The position numbers and the translations under genes were made by a program. Shown here in pieces: positions 10,126 through 16,772 of a stretch of 16,772 nucleotides of DNA (the stretch's first letter is position 1; the number at the start of each line of letters is the position of its first letter). The notes beneath the pieces were generated by a model that did no database searches, was not told the origin of the DNA, and saw only the letters and a list, made by a program, of their open reading frames with translations. Source of the stretch: Larix sibirica (Eukaryota > Streptophyta > Pinopsida > Pinales > Pinaceae); NCBI GenBank assembly GCA_004151065.3, contig NWUY0300020856.1, forward strand, positions 1 to 16,772, given 5' to 3'.

Positions 10126-11150
10126 AACTTTATGCCTATACAATTAAGAAAAATGAGAAAGAGAATCAACAAGGGGCTCCTTGCTCATGGTGTACCACCC
10201 CAAAAATCCAATCAATGGTGTAGAAATGTCAGCTTCCCTTAGACCTCCCGAACTTGCACTATAATATGGAAGTGTAAATATGCATACATCTTAAGGCACC
10301 ATACAATGTGAATTTTAAATTTAAGCATCATGAATTGTGGACGTATAGGATTAAGTAGGACAAGAAATGGAATCGATAGGGGATCCCATCTCCTGGTGCA
10401 CCACCCCAAAAAGTCTAGCCACTGGTGCAAAAGTACTATCTTCCTTTAGACCTCCAAAACTTGCACTATAAAATGGAAGTGTAAGCTTGCATACAGTTTA
10501 AGGCACCATACAATGTGAATTTTAAATTTGAGAATCACAAACTTTGGACTTATAGGATTAAGTGAGACAAGAAATGGAATCAATAGGCGGTTCCCTGCTC
10601 ATGGTGCACCTCCCCAAAAGTCCATCCACTAGTGTAGAAGTTCCATCTTCCTTTAGACCTGCTAAACTTGCACTGTAATATGGAAGTGTAAATCTACATA
10701 CATCTTAAGGCACCATACAATGTGAATTTTAAATTTAAGCATCATGAACTTTGGACCTAAAGGATTAAGTAGGACAAGAAAGGGAATCAATAGGGGGCTC
10801 CCTTCTCCTAGTGCACCACCCCAAAATTCTATCCACTAGTGCAAAATTACCATCTTCCTTTAGACCTACAAAACTTGCACTGTAATATGGAAGTGTAAGC
10901 TTACATACAATATCTTAAGGCACCATACGATGTGAATTATAAATTTGAGCATCACAAACCTTGGACTTATAGGATTAAGTAGGACAGGGAATCAATAGGG
11001 GGTTCCCTACTCATGGAAGTCCAACCACTGGTGCAGAAGTGCCATCTTCTTTTAGACCTCCCAAACTCACACTATAATATGGAAGTGTAAGTTTCCATGC
11101 ATCTTAAGGCACCACACAATGTGAATTTTAAATTTGAGTATCACGAGTTT
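10126..11150. repeat. Five-unit ~207-bp tandem array, A-B-A-B-A
   Basis: Units start near 10126, 10332, 10539, 10746 and 10956, with lengths of about 195-210 bp. Shared blocks in each unit are tgcaccaccccaaaa, catcttcctttagacct, acttgcactataatatgg, aagtgtaa, ttaaggcaccatacaatg, gaattttaaattt and aggattaagtaggacaag. The first unit is the most diverged at its left end. The fifth lacks the tgcaccacccc block and is shorter. Units 1, 3 and 5 share (a/c)tcatgg before that block and g(t/c)agaag after it. Units 2 and 4 share tctcct and gtgcaaaa instead, so the real repeat is probably a ~414-bp dimer. Confidence 0.93.
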
Positions 11151-11724
11151 TGAGCTAAAACTCTGTAGAGAACCTAAGATCATGAAAGATAATTACACAA
11201 GCTTTGTTGAAGAAACGACAATCAATAAGGAAAGAATTGGCATTCAAAACACTGTTTTCATCAAGCAATGGTATACATAAAACATGTGGAGTGACAATAT
11301 ACATAACAAAGTGAGTTAATAAGTGGACATACTCAACCTTTCCAACTAGTCCATTTCTCCGAATGAGGTAAAGTTTCATCTTGATCTACAACTTTTTGGG
11401 GAATTCAATCAATCTAGGTCACCTTAAAATGGTCAAAACTATTAGCTGCAAACTTCTATGGTCAAAGTTCCCATAATTTCAAAGAACTATGACTTTCGAC
11501 AAAATTCCTACCAAATTAGTGGGAGAATTTTTGTCATAAACTAGGTGAATTTGTCCACTTTTTTTCCATGGAAAACTTCATCGAGGAAACCCTCAAAGTG
11601 TTTTCTCACATTCCATGAATGGCACCTTGGGTAAATGCTACCAGTGGACAACATAAACACCTAATCCTAAGGGACCATTTGCCCACTTAGTATGTTACTT
11701 GTATACATAACCATGTAATACACA
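11151..11724. other. No supported gene
   Basis: A minus-strand open frame (11379-11155, 74 codons) runs up to the edge of the tandem array and contains FLIDCRFFNKACVIIFHDLRF. It might be the same lost protein as the relic on the far side of the array, but I cannot align it to any family. The rest is anonymous. Confidence 0.3.
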
Positions 11725-11935
11725 GTAAATATATAACTTATAATTCTCTGGATGTTATCAATAGCGAGCATACCAAACATAGGATGTGTAACACATAGAG
11801 TGACAATTCACACAACTATTTAAGAGACAATAAATGTATAACTTCTATTTGTAATCATGTCATCAACAATAAGCATGCCAAACATAGCAAGTTGGAATTC
11901 ATGATGTATAACAACAACTTCCACTCCAATTAAAC
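11725..11935. repeat. Diverged ~105-bp tandem duplication
   Basis: (g/a)taaat(a/g)tataactt ... atgt(t/c)atcaa(t/c)a ... gcat(a/g)ccaaacatag occurs at 11725-11782 and again at 11830-11888, an offset of 105-106 bases. The two copies agree at roughly three quarters of positions over 60 bases and fade outside that, so this is an older event than the other duplications here. Confidence 0.65.
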
Positions 11936-12008
11936 CAACCTAGATCCAACTTCACTTTGCATCTATCAAATGCTAAGAGGATCAAAACCCTCAAGGTGCA
12001 AACCTTTC

Positions 12009-12210
12009 CTTGAGTTTTGCACTCTAAAAAAGGTTTTCCCTAGTTCGTTGTTCCTCGAAGTAAATGGATAAATAGATTGTTACACACACGCGCGCACACA
12101 CACACACACACTTGAGTTTTGCACTCTAAAAAAGGTTTTCCCTAGTTCATTGTTCCTCAAAGTAAATGGATAAATAGATTGTTACACACATGCACGCACG
12201 CACACACTTG
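12009..12210. repeat. Two-copy 102-bp repeat with CA/CG tract
   Basis: Units 12009-12110 and 12111-12210 share cttgagttttgcactc, aaaaaaggttttcccta and gtaaatggataaatagattg, with only isolated changes. Each ends in an alternating purine-pyrimidine run: 12082-12111 (acacacacgcgcgcacac and onward) and a shorter tgcacgcacgcacacac near 12190-12207. Such runs slip easily and can adopt left-handed DNA. Confidence 0.92.
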
Positions 12211-12723
12211 GGTTGAAAAAAACCTTGTAACGCAATTAACATGTAATTTTTTTTTATGAGTCAACGCATCGGCATTACCCACATATGTATGTGACAACAT
12301 CTTCGTCATATTGGATTCTAGAGTGCCTCTCGATGCAATGATTTTGCTAAAGTTATAGCCTACCTACATTGCAAACTTGCTTTTTTTCCTTAAAGAGAGA
12401 GTTATGCCATGTAAATAAACCTTTGTTTGTATTGGTTTGCCTTTGTTTAGCATAGAAGGTTATTTCATATTAACAAGGTTATTTTTAGATATTATAGTGG
12501 TTATTTATCTTATATGTAAGAATGTGTTCATTAGAAACTAGGGGCCCTGCAAGTTTTTGTAATTGTTCTCAATGTTTTGAGCCACTAGGTTGGGCTCATA
12601 ATCAAGAGCAAAGTGCTAAGTAGAAATAGTTCATTCTTGTTGTATATATAATGGTTAATGCCAAAGTGCAAAGAAAAGTAAGCTTGCTTGTAAGATAAGC
12701 ATATTTTAATAAGCAAGTAATAA
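12211..12723. other. Probable 3' untranslated part of the PLE
   Basis: This lies directly downstream, on the minus strand, of the Penelope-like element's terminal stop codon at 12724-12726. It has no coding content. A short hairpin is present: TGAGCC at about 12578-12583 pairs with GGCTCA at about 12593-12598. The 3' end of the element, its terminal repeat and any ribozyme could not be fixed. Assignment to the element is by position only. Confidence 0.3.
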
Positions 12724-13207
12724 TTACTTGCAAATGAACAGGTCTACTGGAGAATTATTTTGAAGACCTGTTGTTATATTTGTTTTAATGAGGTGTATTA
12801 TCGGATGCCAAAGGTGATTAAGTTCCAAGCCTTTGTTTCTATTCAAATTCTTATCATTTTTATGAATTTTAAGCACTTCTCTAATTTATCTTTTTAAGTA
12901 AGGATCCTCTTTCACAATAATCTCAGCATTGTCGATATAGATATCATGATGACCAAATTTTGAGGAGTGCTCAACTAGGGTTGATTTTGTACAAGTTGTG
13001 TATGATATCTGCACAGTGTTCTTTTGACCTTGTCTAAACTACATGTCCCATTTCTTCGATATACATTTTGCCACATGAGCAAGGAATAATGTAGACCCCT
13101 ATTTGTTCTCCAGGATTCACAAGATCTTTGGTTTAGTCAACCATGTTTTTAACAACATTTGGAGGAAAGAAGGTCACTTTTATGTTCCTCTTCTTTAGGA
13201 TCCTTGT
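12724..13207 (-). pseudogene. PLE GIY-YIG endonuclease and C-terminus
   Basis: The minus-strand frame from 13207 reads TRILKKRNIKVTFFPPN, the usual lead into a PLE endonuclease, then KDLVNPGEQ and GVYIIPCSCGKMYIEE (13099-13052). GVY stands for GIY (13091-13099) and YIE for YIG (13055-13063), with the paired C-x-C between them that is typical of the Penelope group. The following R-SKEH-ADI keeps the expected Arg. A frameshift near 12980 leads to STLVEHSSKFGHHDI, NAEIIVKE and KNLNRNKGLELNHLWHPI, the normal C-terminal block, with stop at 12724-12726. In-frame stops lie after MVD, after GHVV and after YLKR. This domain normally nicks the target DNA; Gly to Glu in YIG and the stops indicate loss of function. 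Confidence 0.92.
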
Positions 13208-13215
13208 TATTTTGT
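13208..13215. repeat. Target-site duplication, left copy
   Basis: tattttgt lies at the left (3'-tail) edge of the inserted retroposon and is identical to 15295-15302. On the minus strand it encodes the last codons of the PLE connector (from AAC AAA ATA). Confidence 0.85.
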
Positions 13216-13571
13216 CTTTTCTTTTAACAAGAACAATTATTGATTATATTAATATATCAAAAAAAATGTTGCAGCTTTACCATACAACCAAAAGTTACAA
13301 AATGTTGACAAAAAAAATTCCAAAATTGCCCAAAGAAGAGGGCATGTCCAAAATATCAACACCAAAATTTCCTGCTCTAGCTATTGTCTTCCTTAACTTC
13401 ATACTATGGCTGGTGTACAATCTTAAATATTCTCCTAATAATAAGGAGAATTTACAAAACATAATAACCTAACATAGTAAATTAATTCAATCCATGGAGT
13501 CTAGGCCTCTCTTTGCTCCCTATTAAAGCCATATAGGACGAATATTGTTGTCCTTATGTCTCGGGATTCTA

Positions 13572-14146
13572 TTACACTCTGTCCTCCTCCATTGCAGCCA
13601 CTTGAGGTTATCTAATAGATGCTTCATGGGAGACTAAGTTCCCAAGTTCCTCAAAACCTCGCCTTTGTTCCAATTTGAGATGCAAGACTTTATCTTGGAG
13701 TTCCCTTATGTTAGCAACTTCTTCCTCCAACTTCTCCTTTGGAAATTATTGTTCTACTTCCAAAATCACTAATTCACCCTTGTGATTTTCAAGTTAGGAT
13801 TTCATCTTAATCAATTGTCTCCTTCTGTCCTTTGTCTCCTTAGCATTGTTTAGCTCTCGTTCTTTCCTCCACACTTACCATCTCCTCACAACTTATGCTA
13901 TACTTTCTTGATAATCATCATTATTCCTTTCATGATGTCAAATTGCCCTTTGCAAGTTAGAATGACCACAATGAGCAGATGTGTTGGAATGGTTGTATGA
14001 ATCCATCATTTCCATAATCCCACAAAGCAAAGCCTCCTTTCTAACTTTGACACCATGCAAATTGTGAAAGTGTCTTCCTTGCCACTAAATATCCAACTTA
14101 GATCTAGTAGCACGGTGGACAAGATATGCACCAGGACCCTATTCCT
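13572..14146 (-). pseudogene. Unidentified protein relic with coiled coil
   Basis: A single minus-strand frame of about 190 codons can be read from 14146 to a stop at 13572, interrupted by seven nonsense codons. The N-terminal half contains GAYLVHRATRSKLDI and HNLHGVKVRKEALLCG, then a His/Asn-rich stretch with HCGH. The C-terminal half is rich in Glu, Lys, Leu and Arg with heptad spacing (KLEEEVANIRELQDKV, then LHLKLEQRRGFEELGNL), which is characteristic of a coiled coil. I do not recognise the protein. It lies inside the inserted retroposon, downstream of the RNase H relic in the same orientation. Possibilities are an extra domain of the retroelement, a captured host transcript, or an older element. 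The frame call is supported by composition and length only. Confidence 0.5.
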
Positions 14147-14759
14147 TTTCACTTTCAATAAGATTTTATCCATTCATTTCCCATGAAATGTTAATAGTGA
14201 TACATGCGACCTAGTGCCCCTTCAATTCCATGGACACAAAAGGCGAGTGTCCTGAAACTAAAAGAAAAGGAATGCAAAAGGAGGATTATACCAAATTTCA
14301 CCAAGGATTTACTTGTCAAACCCTTGAAGTTGTAGTGTGATTAAAAAAAGGGCTAAATTCTAACAACTGGAACATGGAGGGATATTCCCAATGAGGGTGA
14401 AGATCACTAATGTCACCCCATTGAATTGACTAGGTGTCATTCCCTTGAACTTGATGAATTTTCTGAAAAAAAAATATTTGATGAGGGAGAGCCAAACTAG
14501 ATCCAAAACAACACTGGGCGAGATTAAACCCACATGCCTTTGGCCAACTCGTCATTAAAGGATTCATTACTCCCTACTTGTGCGAGACTGTGTGAATGGG
14601 ATGTTCAATATGGGGATTATTTATTGTTGGATGCATACAATTATGATGTCAATTGTCCATAACATTAATTGCACTCATAGTCTACTCGTGGTTGATCAAA
14701 TTAGGGGGGTATGTTGCAACACGCCCTACCCCCATTTTGTCCATCATACCATTAGGAAT

Positions 14760-15075
14760 TCAGCATGTAATGTTGGTAATTTTGTCAACAATTGAGTTCA
14801 GTCTTATAGGGACTTTAAATAATTCTAATCAATCAAAGGAGGGCGAGAGGTTGTTGACCCTTGACATGATTCTATTGTATGGATTTTAGGGTAGAGAGTG
14901 GAAGACCATGCGCCTTATAACTATTGTTGAATCCCTAAACACTATAATATTCTTTAATTTTAGAATCTTTGTTGTCAAGAGACATTGACAAATTGCTAGT
15001 TATCTTTCTAATTCCCCAAGCAAAGGAAGTTACTTGATTTCCCTTGGGGTCATATAGTAATCCTTTGCACCTGCC
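14760..15075 (-). pseudogene. RNase H relic inside the inserted retroposon
   Basis: The minus strand reads LLYDPKGNQVTSFAWGIRK (about 15063-15007) and, after a frameshift, VFRDSTIVIRRMVFHSLP (about 14941-14888), RIMSRVNNLSPSF, and LNSIVDKITNITC before a TGA at 14760-14762. This is the pattern of plant retroelement RNase H: GG-x-x-x-D-x-x-G, then x-F/V-GDS-x-x-x-x (Gly changed to Arg, Asp kept), then L-N-x-x-A-D-x-x-A-N (Ala changed to Val, Asp kept). Between the two halves the helix carrying the catalytic Glu is shortened or lost. Internal stops follow HSLP and PSFD. The domain is non-functional. Confidence 0.72.
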
Positions 15076-15294
15076 ACCTCTTCAAATTTTAAGGACATGG
15101 TGGTGGGATTTAATCCACTTTTGTGTGCACAAATCACAAGATCATTTACATAATAGGTTTGGGTGCAACCACACATTCATCCACTACCTCAAGGTGACCC
15201 CATGGATGCATCAAAATCCCTTGTGGGAATTAAACCTTCCCCATTGGTGAAAAACTCCTCCCTCCTCACCAGTGGATCCAACCCCTCTGGGCAC

Positions 15295-15302
15295 TATTTT
15301 GT
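15295..15302. repeat. Target-site duplication, right copy
   Basis: tattttgt at the 5' edge of the inserted retroposon, identical to 13208-13215. It is preceded on the plus strand by gggcac, the 5' end of the insert. Confidence 0.85.
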
Positions 15303-16165
15303 TTGTTGTTCCTTTGGTATATGGTACAATAATTTTACCTACCATATATTTGTTTCGACTTTTTAGAGGTCTCCTATATGATATGTCTATCCCTTTATCC
15401 ATTGTTTTTTAATGTACCACATAGATGGTCTATTTCCTTCTATTAAAGCTCTTCATTGTAAATTCTTATGGTTGGAGTTACCAATGGACTGATAAATCCA
15501 AGTTTAGGATAGTGGTGGGAATTTGCATGAAGATATCTTTATAGGTGAGTCCTTTTTTGTAAATTAGGTGGACTAGAGATCCATTATTGCTTTTGTTGAG
15601 GGGAGCATCCAAAGATGGAATACAATTGTCTTTTTCAACCTCCATTGTGAATTTTACGTGGTTTAATATGTTGTTCAAATGGTCCAAAATCTTGTCTATA
15701 TTCTCCCTATCTTGTCGCCAATTTACATTGGTGACGTCCATGAATCTAATTCACCTCTTTGGTTGCAATGGAAAGTATTAAAGTGCTTCTTTCTCAATTT
15801 ACTCCATGTATATGATGGCATGTATAGGAAAAATAGGGACCCTATTGTGATTCCCTCAACTTGTTCATGGATATTACCTCTAAAACTAAAGCATGGGGTG
15901 TATAGACATGCTTGGACCAAGTTTGTTGCCTCGCCACCAATTATATCCTTTATGAACCTTATAGCATCCTCCATTGGAATCTTTGCAAAGAGAGAAACCA
16001 TGCCAAAACTAAAAATCCTCATAAGTTTCAAGATTCTCCAATTTATTAATGAGATGGGTTGAACCCTTTACAAACTAGTGTGTGTGCACAACAAGGTGCC
16101 TAAGCGTCTTTACAATAAATTTAGCTAGGGAATACATGGGTGATTTGATGGTGCTTGTGGTAGGT
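15303..16165 (-). pseudogene. PLE reverse transcriptase and connector
   Basis: Reading the minus strand from 16165: SPMYSLAKFIVKTL (about 16146-16100) and FVKGSTHLINKLENL match the start of the PLE RT. After a frameshift comes FSFGMVSLFAKIPMEDAI (16013-15960), where the family has SFD-V-x-SLF; the catalytic Asp of motif A is Gly here. CLYTPCFSFRGNIHEQVEG and IGS follow (15908-15837). After another frameshift comes RFMDVTNVNW (15747-15718), where motif C should read F-V-D-D; the second Asp is Val. HLNNILNHVKFTMEVE (15690-15640), IPSLDAPLNK, GSLVHLIYKK and LTYKDIF then match the post-catalytic block typical of PLEs. The connector ends in KSRNKYMVGKIIVPYTKG (about 15360-15310) at the insertion point. 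Both catalytic losses make the enzyme inactive. Confidence 0.92.
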
Positions 16166-16772
16166 CTTTTTTTTTAACAAGAACGGGTAAATTTTTATTA
16201 GAGGAAGAACACGGTTGGGCTTACGCCTAATCAACCCATCTTACAAAGCCAAGGAGCTTAAAATTCAAATGCGTCCTATATCCAACAATTACAATATACA
16301 AGGAACTGCCGGCTTATGGAATGGGAGACCAGACAGGAATTTCATCATTCTGAATCAAATCTACAGGGGCTAACAGACAGCCCGCATTAGCCCTATAATC
16401 AGCTTCCTGATTTAGACTTCAAAGGATGTGGAAATAGGAAGCAGAGTAGAAATTTTGCAGCATTTTTCGGACACATTGCAAAGTCTTATTTAACACCGCA
16501 TTATTAAATTGACCATCAGTATTTAAGAGTTTGATTAGGATTTCCGAGTCTCCAAAAATCTGAATATCATGCTCTCTGTTTCCTTGAGCTAACTGACTAG
16601 TTTTGAGAAGACCTAGTAATTCAACCTAATTATTTGTACACTGCCCTAACTCCCAGCTGAAACTGCCCTTAAATTGACCATCGGGATCATAGAAAACCCC
16701 TCCGGCTCCAGCTCTCCCTGGATTTCCTTTAGCTTCCCCATCGAAAAAAATAGTGTATTTTCTTTGATTCTT
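16166..16772 (-). mobile_element. LINE 3' end inserted into the PLE (runs off window)
   Basis: On the minus strand the RNase H end of a LINE ORF2 is followed by a stop at 16314, ~130 nt of 3' UTR, AATAAAAATTTACC (about 16200-16187), GTTCTTGTT and an A-run (16167-16176). Directly beyond the tail the PLE coding line begins (SPMYSLAKF), so the LINE lies within the RT N-terminal region of the PLE. The 5' part and the second target-site copy are outside the window. Confidence 0.88.
16314..16772 (-). pseudogene. LINE RNase H domain, nearly complete
   Basis: One frame of 153 codons is open from the window edge to TAA at 16314 with only two internal stops. It reads YTIFFDGEAKGNPGRAGAGG (first catalytic Asp in F-D-G), FSWELGQCTNN, a stop, VELLGL (Glu present), IQIFGDSEILIKLL (second Asp in G-D-S), CVRKMLQNFYSASYFHIL, a stop, then LNQEADYRANAGCLL (last Asp in E-A-D). 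All four catalytic acidic positions are therefore kept. This is the type I RNase H appended to RT in many plant LINEs, where it removes RNA from the RNA-DNA hybrid. Low damage compared with the PLE around it suggests a younger insertion. The RT and ORF1 lie beyond the window. Confidence 0.9.

Larger units (their letters stand above)
13216..15294 (-). mobile_element. 2079-bp retroposon inserted into the PLE
   Basis: The block is bounded by perfect 8-bp direct repeats (tattttgt) and interrupts one continuous PLE reading line, so its limits are fixed two independent ways. On the minus strand it ends in an A-rich tail (TTAAAAGAAAAG) right at the duplication, as expected of target-primed retrotransposition. 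It has no LTRs and no terminal inverted repeats. Content from its 5' end: anonymous sequence, RNase H relic (15075-14760), anonymous sequence, coiled-coil relic (14146-13572) and a 3' tail of ~350 nt. It is either a 5'-truncated LINE with an unusually long region after RNase H, or a composite retroposed transcript. Its 3' terminus closely resembles that of the LINE at 16166. Confidence 0.85.
12724..16165 (-). pseudogene. Penelope-like element (Dryad-type), interrupted
   Basis: Penelope-like elements encode one protein with an N-terminal reverse transcriptase and, in canonical forms, a C-terminal GIY-YIG endonuclease. Both halves are visible here on the minus strand in the correct order: RT and connector at 16165-15303, endonuclease and C-terminus at 13207-12724. 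A 2079-bp retroposon (13216-15294) splits them. Removing it and one copy of its target duplication would bring the connector (VPYTKGTTNKI) directly before TRILKKRN in one frame. The RT N-terminus is cut off by a LINE at 16166. Stops, frameshifts and loss of catalytic residues show it is dead. In plants, canonical PLEs are known from conifers (Dryads), thought to derive from arthropods. The Dryad name rests on family resemblance and needs a tree. Confidence 0.9.

Noticed and set aside
9976-10242. 88-codon plus-strand open frame across the array edge
   Set aside because: It overlaps the minus-strand relic and the first repeat unit, and resembles nothing known.
10126-11150. CRISPR array
   Set aside because: The units are ~207-bp continuous tandem repeats without short repeats and unique spacers, in a eukaryotic context.
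12570-12605. Hammerhead-ribozyme-like fold (minus strand TTGATTATGAGCC...GGCTCAAAAC) downstream of the PLE
   Set aside because: PLE terminal repeats often carry hammerheads, and a stem next to a TGAT-like box is suggestive, but the invariant CTGATGA and GAAA cores are not intact and stems I and III cannot be drawn. A covariance search with a hammerhead model on 12200-12720 would settle it.
13143-13472. 109-codon plus-strand open frame
   Set aside because: It runs antisense across the PLE endonuclease, the target-site duplication and the retroposon tail, so it cannot be a gene.
13216-15294. Reading the PLE insert as an LTR retrotransposon
   Set aside because: No direct terminal repeats, no primer binding site, an 8-bp rather than 5-bp target duplication, and an A-rich tail at one end only.
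15679-16062. 127-codon plus-strand open frame
   Set aside because: It is the antisense shadow of the PLE reverse transcriptase, whose motifs are on the minus strand.

Overview
The window looks like nuclear DNA of a seed plant, most likely a conifer or other gymnosperm. It is AT-rich and holds no intact protein-coding gene. It is filled with old, stop-ridden retroelements of plant type, nested in one another and mixed with small tandem duplications. The strongest pointer to a conifer is a minus-strand Penelope-like element (PLE) with a GIY-YIG endonuclease. This class is common in animals and rare in plants; the known plant cases are the conifer 'Dryad' elements, which are thought to have arrived by ancient transfer from arthropods. 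The species assignment is inference.

Left part (1-5230, plus strand): a 2-copy 91-bp repeat lies ahead of a heavily decayed Ty3/gypsy polyprotein relic at about 1100-4220. Its domains run linker, reverse transcriptase, RNase H, integrase and integrase C-terminal region. Two internal tandem duplications interrupt it, and a possible but unproven 3' LTR plus a 108-bp duplication follow. No gag, protease or 5' LTR was recognised.

Middle (5230-9466): mostly anonymous AT-rich sequence. It holds an exact 69-bp tandem duplication, a 15-bp inverted repeat, a weak tRNA/SINE-like patch, weak splice-flanked exon candidates on both strands, and a LINE-type RNase H relic at 7748-8012 (plus).

Right-centre (9467-12210): an unidentified minus-strand coding relic, then a five-unit tandem array of about 207 bp units (10126-11150). 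Units 1, 3 and 5 resemble one another, as do units 2 and 4, giving an A-B-A-B-A pattern. Two further two-copy tandem repeats follow, one carrying an alternating CA/CG tract.

Right end (12724-16772): the main find is a PLE pseudogene on the minus strand whose coding line is split by two later insertions. Its endonuclease and C-terminus lie at 12724-13207 and its reverse transcriptase and connector at 15303-16165. A 2079-bp retroposon (13216-15294) sits between them, flanked by a perfect 8-bp target-site duplication (tattttgt). That insert carries an RNase H relic and an unidentified coiled-coil relic. A second insertion, the 3' end of a LINE with a nearly complete RNase H domain and a poly(A) tail, breaks into the PLE at 16166 and runs off the window. 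The two insertions share almost the same 3'-terminal sequence. Nothing here appears able to function. The region records a layered history: PLE first, then the two insertions.
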